From: Rhizobium sp. 32-5/1
Lineage (GTDB): Bacteria; Pseudomonadota; Alphaproteobacteria; Rhizobiales; Rhizobiaceae
Length of the DNA: 64,000 nucleotides
Assembly: GCF_029537235.1 (NCBI RefSeq)
Contig: NZ_CP120638.1
Coordinates: 2,108,001 to 2,172,000, forward strand
Direction of reading: 5' to 3'
Under the pieces are notes generated by a model that did not search any database, was not told where the DNA came from, and worked only from the letters and a program-made list of their open reading frames with translations. Shown here piece by piece: positions 49,827-60,192 of this stretch. Position 1 is the stretch's first letter, and each line of letters opens with the position of its first letter. The position numbers and the translations under genes are program-made.

Positions 49827-51439
49827 GCATGGGCACGAAGATTTCTCAATTGTCACTGCTGGCGATGATGCTTGCGGGTGCCGGGTCGGCACAGGCGACT
49901 GAAATTGCACCGGCGGTCCCCGTGTTTCACGAGGAAACCGCCACCGCAGGTATCGACAGCGTCTATGCCGGCGACTGGCAATACATGGTGGGCGGCGGTG
50001 TCGCCGCTTTTGATTGCAGCGAAGACGGCTATCCCGACCTTTTCTTTGCCGGCGGCGAAGCGCCAGCCAAATTCTATCGCAACACCGGCGAACGCGGCGG
50101 CGACCTGCAGTTCACGTCGGAGACCAGCGGGCTGGAACTCGACAAGGTGACGGGGGCCTATCCGCTGGATATCGACAGCGACGGCAAGCAGGATCTGGTG
50201 TTGCTGCGCATCGGCGAGAATGTCGTGATGCGGGGGCTGGGCGGCTGCCGGTTTGAACGCGCCAACGAGAACTGGGGTTTCTGGGGTGGCGATGGCTGGT
50301 CGACGGCACTGGCTGCCACCTTCGAGCGCGGCGCGGACTGGCCGACGATCGCCATCGGCAACTACGTCAACCGCTATGAGGAAATGTATCCCTGGGGCAC
50401 CTGTACGGACAACCGCCTGCACCGGCCGGTCGGTACCGGCAAACCGGGATTTGCGGCACCCTTGGCGCTAAAACCGAGTTTCTGCCCGCTCTCCATGCTG
50501 TTTACCGACTGGAATCGCTCCGGCACTCCGAGCCTGCGGGTCTCCAATGATCGCGAATATTACAAGGGCGGCCAGGAGCAGCTCTGGCATGTCGAGCCCG
50601 GCAAGGAACCGCGGCTCTACACACCGGATGAAGGCTGGAAGAGCCTGCGCATCTGGGGTATGGGCATTGCCGGCTACGATCTCAACTTTGACGGCTATCC
50701 GGAATATTTCCTGACCAGCATGGCCGACAACAAGCTGCAGTCGCTGGCGGCCCTGCCGGCCGACGGCAAGCCCAAACCGGTCTATGCCGACATTGCCTTT
50801 GCCAGGGGCGTGACGGCACACCGGCCCTATACCGGCGGCGAAGTTCGCCCCAGCACGGCCTGGCACACGCAGTTCGAAGACGTCAACAATGACGGATTGG
50901 CCGATCTGTTCATTGCCAAGGGCAATGTTGCGAAAATGCCGGATTTTGCGCTGAGGGATCCCAACAATCTGCTGATTCAGGCCGACGACCGCAAGTTTAC
51001 AGAAGTGGGCGACAAGGCCGGCATCGCCAGCTTCGATATCGCGCGCGGCGCGGCGCTGGCGGATTTCAATTTGGACGGGCTTGTCGATCTGGTCGTCGTC
51101 AACCGCTGGAAGACGGCGCAGATTTGGCGCAATGCCAGCGCGGATGCAGGACACTGGGTGCAATTCGAACTTCGGCAAGACAGCCCGAACCGCGACGCGA
51201 TCGGCGCCTGGATCGAGGTCAAGCGTGGCGAAACGGTCATGCGCCGCGAGATCACCGTTGGCGGCGGCCATGCCAGCGGGCAGATGGGCTGGCACCATTT
51301 CGGCCTGGGCGATGCGCAGACGGCCGATATCAGGGTCATCTGGCCGGATGGAAGCGCAGGTGGTTGGGAGTCAATAAATGCGGACGCTTTTTATATCCTG
51401 AAGAAGGGACAGCCTGCGGAGATTTGGCTGGCGAAATAG
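49823..51439 (+). CDS. Exported FG-GAP/VCBS repeat protein with ASPIC/UnbV domain (CRTAC1-like)
   Basis: A 538-aa protein with a Sec signal peptide (KISQLSLLAMMLAGAGSAQA) and FG-GAP-type repeats with calcium-loop motifs: DCSEDGYPDLFF, DIDSDGKQDLVL, DLNFDGYPEYFL, DVNNDGLADLFI and DFNLDGLVDLVV. These suggest a beta-propeller. The C-terminal ASPIC/UnbV domain is seen as GAWIEVKRGETVMRREITVGGGHASGQ and IRVIWPDGSAGGWE. The function of such proteins is not known; they are extracellular. The ATG lies in an ATGA overlap with the haloperoxidase stop, so the two are translationally coupled. Confidence 0.85.
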   Translation: MSMGTKISQLSLLAMMLAGAGSAQATEIAPAVPVFHEETATAGIDSVYAGDWQYMVGGGVAAFDCSEDGYPDLFFAGGEAPAKFYRNTGERGGDLQFTSETSGLELDKVTGAYPLDIDSDGKQDLVLLRIGENVVMRGLGGCRFERANENWGFWGGDGWSTALAATFERGADWPTIAIGNYVNRYEEMYPWGTCTDNRLHRPVGTGKPGFAAPLALKPSFCPLSMLFTDWNRSGTPSLRVSNDREYYKGGQEQLWHVEPGKEPRLYTPDEGWKSLRIWGMGIAGYDLNFDGYPEYFLTSMADNKLQSLAALPADGKPKPVYADIAFARGVTAHRPYTGGEVRPSTAWHTQFEDVNNDGLADLFIAKGNVAKMPDFALRDPNNLLIQADDRKFTEVGDKAGIASFDIARGAALADFNLDGLVDLVVVNRWKTAQIWRNASADAGHWVQFELRQDSPNRDAIGAWIEVKRGETVMRREITVGGGHASGQMGWHHFGLGDAQTADIRVIWPDGSAGGWESINADAFYILKKGQPAEIWLAK

Positions 51440-51455
51440 TCCGCTGCGCTCCATC

Positions 51456-51490
51456 AAAACGAAAACGCCGGAGGCATTGCTGCCCCGGCG
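51456..51490 (-). terminator. Intrinsic terminator after dnaJ
   Basis: On the minus strand CGCCGG (51490-51485) pairs with CCGGCG (51471-51466) and is followed by TTTTCGTTTTG. It lies about 30 bp past the dnaJ stop. Confidence 0.7.
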
Positions 51491-51520
51491 GGATGGATGG
51501 CTTGCCAGCCGGAAGACCGG

Positions 51521-52648
51521 TTATTCGATGTCGAAGAAATCCTTCATTCGGGCGAAAAAGCCCGCCGATTCCGGATTGTTGTCCTTCGATGACAATTCCT
51601 CGAATTCCTTCAGCAATTCTCGTTGGCGCTTGGTCAGCTTCTGCGGTGTCTCGATCTGCATCTGGATATAGAGATCGCCGACCTGGCTGGAGCGCAGCAC
51701 CGGCATGCCCTTGCCCTTGAGGCGGAACTGTTTGCCGGCTTGCGTGCCTTCCGGCACCGTGACCCGCGACTTGGTGCCGTCGAGCGTCGCCACGTCGAAC
51801 TTGCCCCCGAGCGCTGCCGTCGTAAAGGAAATCGGCACACTGCAGTAAAGATCTGCACCGTCACGCTGGTAGAACTCGTGCGGCTTGACCGAGAGGAAGA
51901 TATAGAGGTCGCCGGATGGGCCGCCGCGCACGCCGGCCTCGCCTTCGTTGGACAGGCGGATGCGCGTGCCATCCTCGATGCCCGCCGGGATGTTGACCGA
52001 AAGCGAACGTTCCTCGGTGATCCGGCCATTGCCATGGCACTTGGTGCAGGGATCGGTGATCGTCTGCCCCCTGCCCTGGCAGGTTGGGCAGGTGCGCTCG
52101 ATCGAGAAGAAACCCTGGGCGGCACGAACACGGCCGGAGCCCTGGCAGGTGGCGCAGGTCGTCGGCTTGGTGCCGGGCTTGGCGCCTGAACCGGTGCAGA
52201 CGTCGCAGGTGATCGATGTGGGCACACGGATCTGCGCGGTCTTGCCGGCATAGGCCTCTTCGAGGCTGATTTCCATGTTGTAGCGCAGGTCGGCACCGCG
52301 CTCGCGGCCGCCGGCGGACCGGCGCTGGCGTCCGCCGCCCATCATCTCGCCGAAAATGTCCTCGAAGATGTCGGAGAAACCGCCGGCATTACCACCCATG
52401 CCGGCTCCACCGCCCATGCCGCCCTGCTCGAAAGCGGCGTGCCCGTAGCGATCATAGGCGGCGCGCTTCTGCGGATCCTTCAGGGTCTCGTAGGCCTGGT
52501 TGATTTCCTTGAACGTCTTTTCCGATTCCGCATCACCGGGATTCTTGTCCGGGTGATACTTCATCGCCAGTTTGCGGAAAGCGCTTTTCAGCTCTTTCTC
52601 GTCCGCTGTTTTCGCAACGCCGAGCGTCTCGTAAAGATCACGTTTCAT
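51521..52648 (-). CDS. dnaJ: Chaperone protein DnaJ
   Basis: The J-domain co-chaperone that delivers clients to DnaK and stimulates its ATPase. At 375 aa it has the J domain with [10 protein letters not shown] (HPD motif near residue 33), a Gly-rich linker ([16 protein letters not shown]), four zinc repeats ([32 protein letters not shown]) and the C-terminal substrate-binding domains. It is normally next to dnaK; here an acyltransferase gene separates them. No RpoH promoter is obvious in the 148 bp upstream. Confidence 0.96.
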   Translation of the reverse strand: MKRDLYETLGVAKTADEKELKSAFRKLAMKYHPDKNPGDAESEKTFKEINQAYETLKDPQKRAAYDRYGHAAFEQGGMGGGAGMGGNAGGFSDIFEDIFGEMMGGGRQRRSAGGRERGADLRYNMEISLEEAYAGKTAQIRVPTSITCDVCTGSGAKPGTKPTTCATCQGSGRVRAAQGFFSIERTCPTCQGRGQTITDPCTKCHGNGRITEERSLSVNIPAGIEDGTRIRLSNEGEAGVRGGPSGDLYIFLSVKPHEFYQRDGADLYCSVPISFTTAALGGKFDVATLDGTKSRVTVPEGTQAGKQFRLKGKGMPVLRSSQVGDLYIQMQIETPQKLTKRQRELLKEFEELSSKDNNPESAGFFARMKDFFDIE

Positions 52649-52796
52649 TCTTGCAGATAGCCCTGTTGAATAGACGCGCCAAAACCGGCTGCCCGGCGGT
52701 CGCCTGATTTCCTTGCAACAGGATTTAGTGAACCTTCACGCGCGATACCATAGGCAATACACGATCCTGACTGTTTTTTATCAGAAAAGCGCCACT

Positions 52797-53900
52797 TCAG
52801 ACGGCTACTTGGCCTGTCGTTGCCTTTGCAGGCTTCCGGCCCCAGCCGAACAGGCGATTCAGCGCATCGCTGACCGGTTTTTCGAAGAAGCGGTCGGAGG
52901 CCATTGCAACCAGCACGGTGACGATCATGGGAACGATCATGAACTGGTAGAAAGTCAGAACGCCCGTCGGCTCTATCAGGCGACGCCAGACGATGGCCAG
53001 GAGCACAGTTTCCACGATGGGATGCCAGAGATAGATACCGAAGGAGACCCGGCCCGCCGGTGACAGCACCACCAGGAACCGCGCGCCCTTGGAATTGTTC
53101 TTTTCCACAAGGGCGGCCAGGAACATAGCCAGTCCCAGAAGGGCAACGATGAGATAGGAAGGCCAGAGCATCAGCATGCCGCCGATGGCGAGCGCGAACG
53201 CCGCCCATGCCAGAGAATGCGAGCGCCATTTAAGGCTGCTGTCGCGCGCCAGCAGCATCACGACGCCGCCGATCGCGAAATCGGCAAAAGCGCGATAGGC
53301 ACCCCAGGTATCGGTCGCGAGCCAGCTGTCGAACGGAATCAGGCCGGCACGCGTTGCCGCCTCCAGCAAAGCCACGCTGAGGACAGCGAGCAGGGCCAGC
53401 CCCTTCACACCACCGCGGCGGATGACAAACACATAGACCGGCAGCAGCAGGTAGCAGAACCACTCCGCTGAAAGCGACCAGGATACATAGTTGAAACTCA
53501 GCTCGGGCGTTGTTCCCCAGGCCTGCAGCAGCAGGATGTTCTGCGGCAGCAGCCAGAAATCATAGCGTTTCGGCACCGTGGAACTGACGACGCCCATATG
53601 CACGGCAATACCGACGGCGGCGAAGAAGACAAGTGTGACCAGATACAGCGGGTAAAACCGCGCCAGCCGCTTGACGAGAAAGACCCGGTAGCTCGCCCGA
53701 TCCTTCAGTTTGTCGCCATAGCGAAGCAGGATGAGAAAACCGGAGATCATGAAAAACATGTCCATAAGCGGCAACAACCGCTCCAGGAAATGGCTGGCAT
53801 TGTACTGAATGGCATCGCCCGGGCCGAACCGCAGGAAATGATAGCTCATCACCAGCAGGGCAGCGAAAAGACGCCAGGATTCGAAAATTCTGAAATACAT
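52797..53900 (-). CDS. Acyltransferase family 3 (OafA/YrhL-like) membrane protein
   Basis: A 367-aa integral membrane O-acyltransferase with about ten hydrophobic helices. Near the N-terminus it has the conserved ESWRLFAALLVMSYHFLRF (His as catalytic candidate) and FFMISGFLILLRYGDKL, followed by SWSLSAEWFCYLLLPV and GIYLWHP. Such enzymes acylate sugars of O-antigen, capsule, exopolysaccharide or other surface glycans; the acceptor here is not apparent. It sits between dnaK and dnaJ on the same strand, an unusual place, and presumably represents an insertion in that pair. Confidence 0.88.
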   Translation of the reverse strand: MYFRIFESWRLFAALLVMSYHFLRFGPGDAIQYNASHFLERLLPLMDMFFMISGFLILLRYGDKLKDRASYRVFLVKRLARFYPLYLVTLVFFAAVGIAVHMGVVSSTVPKRYDFWLLPQNILLLQAWGTTPELSFNYVSWSLSAEWFCYLLLPVYVFVIRRGGVKGLALLAVLSVALLEAATRAGLIPFDSWLATDTWGAYRAFADFAIGGVVMLLARDSSLKWRSHSLAWAAFALAIGGMLMLWPSYLIVALLGLAMFLAALVEKNNSKGARFLVVLSPAGRVSFGIYLWHPIVETVLLAIVWRRLIEPTGVLTFYQFMIVPMIVTVLVAMASDRFFEKPVSDALNRLFGWGRKPAKATTGQVAV

Positions 53901-54067
53901 GCCCCATCTCCGTCAGCGCGATAAAGCATGCGCCTGCAACCGGGGCTTGACCCAGTGCGCCCTCTTTAGCGGCAAATCATAACAACGGGTTGCAAATCAT
54001 CCGTTAAGGTGAATGGACACGGTGAACGCGCGGCGGAGACCTGGCCGAAAGGGCGAACCCGGACGGC

Positions 54068-54097
54068 AAAAAGCCCGGAACCTATCGGCCCGGGCTT
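54068..54097 (-). terminator. Intrinsic terminator after dnaK
   Basis: Minus-strand stem AAGCCCGG (54097-54090) with CCGGGCTT (54078-54071), followed by a TTT run to 54068, about 30 bp past the dnaK stop. It suggests dnaK is transcribed on its own. Confidence 0.78.
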
Positions 54098-54125
54098 CTG
54101 CTATTCACATCGATCCGGAAGGGCG

Positions 54126-56051
54126 TTATGCCGACTTCTTGCGATCGTCCTCGTCGTTGACTTCCTCGTAGTCGGCATCGACAATATTGTCGCCGTCACG
54201 GGCTGCATCGGCTGCCGCATCGGCGTTGGCAGCTTCAGCCGACTGGGCTTCGTACATGGCCTGGCCAAGCTTCATCGACGCTTCGAGGAGTGCCTGGGTC
54301 TTGGCCTTGATGTCTTCGGCATCCGGTTCGGAGGCTTCGACAGCCGTCTTAAGCGAAGCGATCGCATCGGAGATCGCGGTGCGCTCGGCTTCCGTGACCT
54401 TGTCGCCGAATTCCTTCAGCGACTTTTCCGAGGAATGAATCAGGCTTTCGGCCTGGTTCTTGGCTTCGACGCCCTCGCGACGCTTCTTGTCGGTCTCGGC
54501 GTTAGCCTCGGCGTCCTTGACCATCTTCTCGATATCCGCGTCGGACAGACCGCCCGATGCCTGGATGCGGATCTGATGCTCCTTGCCGGTGCCCTTGTCC
54601 TTGGCGGAAACCTGCACGATGCCATTGGCGTCGATATCGAAGGTGACTTCGATCTGCGGAATGCCGCGCGGTGCAGGCGGAATGCCGACCAGGTCGAACT
54701 GGCCGAGCAGCTTGTTGTCCTGGGCCATTTCGCGCTCGCCCTGCGACACGCGGATGGTCACGGCATTCTGGCTGTCTTCGGCCGTCGAGAAGGTCTGGCT
54801 CTTCTTCGTCGGGATCGTCGTGTTGCGTTCGATCAGGCGCGTGAAGACGCCACCCAGCGTTTCGATGCCGAGCGACAGTGGCGTGACGTCGAGGAGCAGA
54901 ACGTCCTTGACGTCGCCCTGCAGAACGCCGGCCTGGATGGCGGCGCCGAGAGCGACGACTTCATCCGGGTTGACGCCCTTGTGCGGCTCCTTGCCGAACA
55001 GCTGCTTGACGACTTCTTGCACCTTCGGCATGCGGCTCATGCCGCCAACCAGAACGACTTCGTCGATTTCGGCTGCGGTAACGCCGGCATCCTTGAGGGC
55101 TGCCTTGCACGGCGCGACGGTACGCTGGACCAGATCATCGACCAGGCTTTCGAACTTGGCGCGCGACAGCTTCATCGTCAGGTGCTTCGGACCGGAGGCA
55201 TCGGCTGTGATGAACGGCAGGTTGATTTCGGTCTGCTGCGACGAAGACAGTTCGATCTTGGCCTTTTCGGCAGCTTCCTTCAGACGCTGCAAGGCAAGCT
55301 TGTCGTTCTTCAGATCGATGCCCTGATCCTTCTTGAACTCGCCTGCAAGGTATTCGACGAGACGCATGTCGAAGTCTTCACCGCCGAGGAAGGTGTCGCC
55401 GTTGGTCGACTTCACTTCGAAGACGCCGTCGCCGATTTCGAGAACCGAGATATCGAAAGTACCGCCGCCCAAGTCGTAAACGGCGATGGTCTTGCCGTCC
55501 TTCTTGTCGAGGCCGTAGGCGAGCGCTGCTGCCGTCGGCTCGTTGATGATGCGGAGCACTTCAAGGCCGGCAATCTTGCCGGCATCCTTGGTTGCCTGGC
55601 GCTGCGCGTCGTTGAAGTAAGCGGGAACGGTGATGACGGCCTGGGTGACCTTTTCGCCAAGATAAGATTCGGCCGTTTCCTTCATCTTCTGAAGGATCAT
55701 CGCGGAGATCTGCGACGGGGAATATTTCTCATTGTGCGCTTCGACCCAGGCATCACCATTGTCAGCCTTGGTGATCTTGTAGGGCACCATGGCCTTGTCT
55801 TTTTGCGTCGTCGGATCCGCGAATGTGCGGCCGATCAAGCGCTTGATCGCAAACAGCGTATTTTCGGGATTGGTGACGGCCTGACGCTTGGCCGGCTGGC
55901 CGATCAGACGCTCGCCATCATCGTTGAAAGCAACGATCGAAGGGGTCGTGCGCGCACCTTCGGCATTTTCGATGACCTTCGCGTCCTTGCCGTCCATGAC
56001 GGCGACGCAGGAGTTGGTCGTGCCCAAGTCGATACCAATTACTTTAGCCAT
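54126..56051 (-). CDS. dnaK: Chaperone protein DnaK (Hsp70)
   Basis: The ATP-dependent Hsp70 chaperone. At 641 aa it has the ATPase domain with [55 protein letters not shown] and [13 protein letters not shown], the linker [16 protein letters not shown], the substrate-binding domain, and an acidic C-terminal tail ending [18 protein letters not shown] precedes the ATG. A heat-shock (RpoH-type) promoter lies about 110 bp upstream. Confidence 0.97.
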   Translation of the reverse strand: MAKVIGIDLGTTNSCVAVMDGKDAKVIENAEGARTTPSIVAFNDDGERLIGQPAKRQAVTNPENTLFAIKRLIGRTFADPTTQKDKAMVPYKITKADNGDAWVEAHNEKYSPSQISAMILQKMKETAESYLGEKVTQAVITVPAYFNDAQRQATKDAGKIAGLEVLRIINEPTAAALAYGLDKKDGKTIAVYDLGGGTFDISVLEIGDGVFEVKSTNGDTFLGGEDFDMRLVEYLAGEFKKDQGIDLKNDKLALQRLKEAAEKAKIELSSSQQTEINLPFITADASGPKHLTMKLSRAKFESLVDDLVQRTVAPCKAALKDAGVTAAEIDEVVLVGGMSRMPKVQEVVKQLFGKEPHKGVNPDEVVALGAAIQAGVLQGDVKDVLLLDVTPLSLGIETLGGVFTRLIERNTTIPTKKSQTFSTAEDSQNAVTIRVSQGEREMAQDNKLLGQFDLVGIPPAPRGIPQIEVTFDIDANGIVQVSAKDKGTGKEHQIRIQASGGLSDADIEKMVKDAEANAETDKKRREGVEAKNQAESLIHSSEKSLKEFGDKVTEAERTAISDAIASLKTAVEASEPDAEDIKAKTQALLEASMKLGQAMYEAQSAEAANADAAADAARDGDNIVDADYEEVNDEDDRKKSA

Positions 56052-56162
56052 GTCGTTCTCTCCTTGCAGCGGACTGTCAGAACCCGGTCAGGCATTCATT
56101 TGACAGCCCCTAACGGGATGGGTTTGCGGATGTTATCGCAGCGGTGACTGCGGTGATAGGGG

Positions 56163-56193
56163 CTATATAAGGACCAGCGTTTGCGACTGCAAG
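56163..56193 (-). promoter_or_regulatory. Predicted RpoH (sigma-32) heat-shock promoter of dnaK
   Basis: Reading the minus strand, CTTG (56193-56190), an 18-bp spacer and CTTATATAG (56171-56163) match the alphaproteobacterial RpoH consensus (CTTG, 17-18 bp, CYTATNT). It would give a leader of about 105 nt before the dnaK ATG. Confidence 0.75.
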
Positions 56194-56316
56194 ACATCGC
56201 AGAACTGCAAATCTCGCGAAATCGGCACGTCCGGGACGGAATTCATGCGCCACCGCCGTGTTTCGCCATCAAACGTCATCGCTCTCACATGTTTCATGAT
56301 ACCGAAAATGCGGGAG

Positions 56317-56790
56317 TCAGCGGTGCTTTCCTTGATCTGCGGCTAAGATGGGATTCACACCGGACAAATCCGCATCGAGAAGGGTGGAATGCCGCTCCCC
56401 AGCACGTGGATTGATTCCATCCCTTAGGTCCGGCACCAATTCTAGCATACCAGCGGTCATCTCCTCCATTCCGAGAGTGCCAAGGCCGCTATCGCCATCT
56501 CCAATCATGAACAGAGCCGGCACTCTGACCGTCTGGCCCACGCTCGTCTGCCACAGTTCCGAATTGCGATCGAGATTGCGATAGTAGTTCAAACCTCCAG
56601 TGAAGCCTGACGTCCCAAACGCGCTGCCCACTTGATTGATGGCTTATGGGGACGGCCAGTCGGGCAGCTTCTCCGGATCTGGCAGGCCTGTTGCGGCGGA
56701 ACTCGACTTTGCCATCTTCCAAATCCGGGAGATAGAGGGCGGGAGCGCTATCGGGAACCGGATATCTATGTCGCTTCGGAAGCGCACTCG
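56317..56790 (-). pseudogene. Degenerate epoxide-hydrolase-like alpha/beta hydrolase fragment
   Basis: Minus-strand frames keep recognisable C-terminal pieces of an epoxide hydrolase: LPDPEKLPDW, then GTSGFTGGLNYYRNLDRNSELW, VRVPALFMIGDGDSGLG and MLELVPDLRDGI. There is an in-frame TAA after LPDWPSP near 56645, no N-terminal nucleophile domain, and the conserved catalytic 'GH' tail is missing. The loss of the 5' half plus a nonsense codon marks true decay rather than a single-base error. It sits between dnaK and kdpE. Confidence 0.6.
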
Positions 56791-56812
56791 ACACGGTCGT
56801 TGGAGCTCGGCT

Positions 56813-57501
56813 TCACTCCTGCTCCGCCATCCGATAGCCCACGCCCGGTTCCGTGCGCACGATCCGCGGTTGCGTCGGGTCGCGCTCAATTTTCTGGCGC
56901 AATTGACCGATGAAGACGCGGAGGTAATGCAGGTCGTCGCCGTGGGCGGGACCCCAGACCGAAGTTAGAAGCGTGCGGTGGGTGACGACGCGACCGGCGT
57001 GGCGGGCGAGCAAAAGAAGGAGGTCATATTCCTTGGGTGTCAGGTGTACAGTCTCACCATTGCGCGAGACGAGCCGCTTGATCGGGTCGATGGTCAGGCC
57101 GTCGATCTCCGTCACGGCCGGTATAGCATCGCGACGCCCGCGATGGCGCAGCGCCATGCGGATGCGGGCGGTGAGTTCTCCGATCCCGAAGGGTTTCTCG
57201 ACATAGTCATCGGCGCCGAGGTCGAGCGCTGCGATCTTCTCACTTTCGCGGTCGCGGGCCGACAGGATGATGATTGGGATGTCCGACCATCCCCGCAGAC
57301 TGGCAATCACCTCCTTGCCGTCCATATCCGGTAGGCCGAGATCGAGGATGACGAGATCTGGTGCCTGGGTGGCCACAGCCTTCAGTGCCTCCGCGCCCGT
57401 TCCGGCTTCGACCACCTCATAGCCTGCGGCCATGAGCGAGGTTTGAGGAAACGCTGGATCTGCGGTTCGTCGTCCACAACCAGAATGCGGGACTGATTCA
57501 T
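56813..57501 (-). CDS. kdpE: Response regulator KdpE (frameshifted near the 5' end)
   Basis: An OmpR-family regulator that activates kdpFABC when K+ is limiting. The intended start is ATG 57499-57501 with NQSRILVVDDEPQIQRFLK. One A is missing in the A3 run (plus-strand T3 at 57442-57444), after which the frame continues TSLMAAGYEVVEAGTG. The receiver domain has the phospho-acceptor Asp in LVILDLGLPDMDG and Lys in YVEKPFG; the C-terminal winged HTH has HLTPKEYDLLLLLARHAGRVVTHRTLL and ends RTEPGVGYRMAEQE. Reconstructed length is 229 aa. Its ATG overlaps the kdpD stop (ATGA). Confidence 0.9.
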
Positions 57502-60185
57502 CGGACTTCGCCCCTTGTTTCATTGCTGCCGGAAAACCGCATGACGATGCGTGTGCCGCGTTTCTTCAGAGCAGGGCTCTCCGCATGAATCTTGCCACCC
57601 ATGGCCTCGACGAAGCCACGGGCAATGGAAAGGCCGAGCCCGGTTCCGGGTGCCCGTCCATCCGGCTTTCCCCTGCGATAGAATTTTCGAAGATGCGGTC
57701 CAGGTCTTCGGATGGAATACCCTTGCCATGATCGGTGACCGAGATCAGCACATCCTTGCCGTCACGACGGGCATAGACGTTGATCGGTTCGTCGCCGCCA
57801 TACTTCACCGCATTGTCCAGAAGGTTAAACAGGACCTGGCCGATCAGGACGCTGTCACCCCGGATCAGCGGCAGGTCAGCTGCAATGCCGGTCTCCACGA
57901 CCCGTCCCGGGGCATGTTTTCGGGTTCGCTCGACGGCGGACTGCACCACGTCGGCGACATCCACCCAATCCTGTTTCGGCTTCAACGTGCCGGCTTCAAT
58001 CCGGGTCATGTCGAGCAGATTGGCGACGAAGCGGCTCATCCTGCCGCTTTCCTCCTCGATCGACTGAAGAAGATCGTCGCGGTTTTCCGCCGTCATGCGC
58101 TCGCCAAGCTGGCGAAGACCGGTGACGGCTCCGGTGATCGTCGCAAGCGGCGTGCGCAGATCATGCGAGATGGAGGACAACAGGGCCTCGCGGTAGCGTT
58201 CGCCCTCTAGCCTTGCGGCCTGCTCCACCGTTTCGTCGGCGAGCCGGGCACGATCGAGCGCGATCGCAGTCTGATCGAGGATCGCAGTGAGCGAGCGCTC
58301 GGCATTGAGATTGAGCCGCTCGCCGACATGTTCGATGCCGCAAACGCCGACGATGCCGTGCGGACCCAATAGCGGCCGGAACTCGAAACGGCTGTTCGGC
58401 AGTGTACCCGTTCCGTGGCCCGCCGGTTCCCGCTTGTCGTGGGTCCAGCGGGCGGCGGTCATGTCGGTCACATCGAGTTCCGTATCCGGCGGCCAGGCAG
58501 CGGCCACCCCGAGATCACCCTTGCGCGAGATGAGCAGCACGACGTTGCGCTTCAGGCTCGCCTGCAGTTGCGAGACGGCAAGCCAGATCGCGTCGTCGCC
58601 CTTGGCCGTACTCGCGAGCTTGCGGGAAAAATCATAGAGCGATTGCAGCGCGGTTGCCCTGACCCGCGCGATTTCCGCCTGCTCGCGGATTCGGGAGGCG
58701 AAGCCACCCGCGATCATCGCGACGACAAGGAAGATGAAAAGCGCGAAGACTTCGTGCGGGGCAGCGATCGTGAAGGTGTGGATGGGATCGATGAAAAAGA
58801 AATTGTAGGCCAGCGCAGACAGGGCCGCCGCGAGGAAGGCCGCGATGTAGCCCCCACCACCGAAGCGCCGAGAACGGCGAGCAGGAAGAGGAGCGAGATG
58901 TTCGGCAGATCGACGAAATAGTCGATGCCCATGCCGATCAGGGTGGTCAGGGTGACGAAGCCGAGCGCCGACAGCGCCGCCTGTCTGAATGCGGTCGCCT
59001 TCGGCCGGAACGGCGGCCGTCGGGGGCCACCACCGTGCCACCCTCCGGCGTGACGATATGCACGCCGAGGCCAGACGCCTGCCGCGCCAGCGCATCCGGC
59101 AGAGACCGTGTGACGAGCTTCTGCCAGCGGCTGCGCTTGCGCGTGCCGATGACGATCTGGGTCGCATGCTCGCGACGTGCGAGCTTCAGGATCTCCTCGA
59201 CGAAATCGTTGCCGATGACCCGACGCGTCTCTGCGCCCAACTGTTCGGCAAGGCGAAACAGCGTCTCGATCCGTTGCAGCCGCTCCGGCGTCTCGACTTC
59301 CCGGTCCGCCCGTTCGACAGAGACGACCAGCCAGGGGGCGTTGAGACCCGAGGCGAGACGGCTCGCCACGCGCACGACCTTTTCCGACAGCGGATCGGAG
59401 CCGACGCAGACGATGAGGCGTTCGCCGGTGGCCCAGGGACCGTCTATGGCATTCTGCTTAAGATAATCGACCATTTGGTCGTCGACGCGGTCGGCGGTGC
59501 GGCGCAGCGCCAGTTCGCGAAGGGCCGTCAGGTTGCCGAGGCGAAAGAAGCGGTCAACGGCGCGATTGGCGCTTTCGGGAAGGTAGACCTTGCCGTCCTT
59601 CAGCCGCTCGATGAGTTCGGATGGGGCGAGGTCGACAAGCAGCACCTCATCGGCCCGCTTCAGCACCACATCCGGCACGCGCTCGCGCACGGTGACGCCA
59701 GTGATCTGCGCGACGAGATCGGCCAGGCTTTCGAGGTGCTGGATGTTGAGCGCCGTCCAGACGTCGATGCCGGCGGATATCAGTTCCTCGATATCCTGGT
59801 GCCGTTTCGGATGGCGGCTGTCGTCGGGGTTGGAATGGGCGAGTTCGTCGACGATGACGATGCGCGGGCGCCGTTCGAGCGCCGCATCGAGGTCGAATTC
59901 CTCCAGCATGCGGCCGCGATGGGCGACCCTGCGCCGGGGCAGGACTTCGAGGCCGTCGAGCAGGGCCGCCGTCTCGCTGCGGCCATGGGTCTCGACCAGC
60001 CCAACGACCAGATCCGCGCCGTCAGCCTTCAGGCGTTTGGCCCGCGACAGCATCGCATAGGTCTTTCCGACGCCGGGAGCGGCGCCCAGAAAAACGGTCA
60101 GCTTGCCCCGGCGGTCCTTATCCGCCAGGGCAAGCAATGCATCGGGATCGGGACGCCGGTCGTCCCTGCGGTCGTCATCCGCCAT
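57498..60185 (-). CDS. kdpD: Sensor histidine kinase KdpD (three frameshifts)
   Basis: Membrane sensor kinase for K+ limitation, about 895 residues when reconstructed. The N-terminal KdpD domain has Walker A in FLGAAPGVGKTYAML and DELAHSNPDDSRHPKRHQDIEEL, followed by a UspA-like domain (VIGTRKRSRWQKL), the four-helix DUF4118 region (SALAYNFFFIDPIHTF), a GAF-like domain and the kinase core with SSISHDLRTPLATITGAV, NLLDNAVKY and VTDHGKGIP. Single bases appear missing near 59012, in the C5 run at 58851-58855, and in the T4 run at 57684-57687. The last correction yields RGKPDGRAPGTGLGLSIARGF, the G2 box. Confidence 0.88.
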
Positions 60186-60192
60186 CAAGGTC

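Noticed and set aside
54009..56147. A 712-codon plus-strand open frame opposite dnaK, and similar long antisense frames opposite yejA (31686-33338), kdpD (58989-60239) and kdpB (61482-62798)
   Set aside because: These are mirror frames produced by GC-rich codon bias. They lack ribosome-binding sites and family motifs, and the sense genes are unambiguous.
56105..56164. Long-range inverted repeat AGCCCCTA / TAGGGGCT as a dnaK leader RNA thermometer
   Set aside because: One arm overlaps the predicted -10 element, so the transcript would not contain it. Eight base pairs across 44 nt may also be chance.
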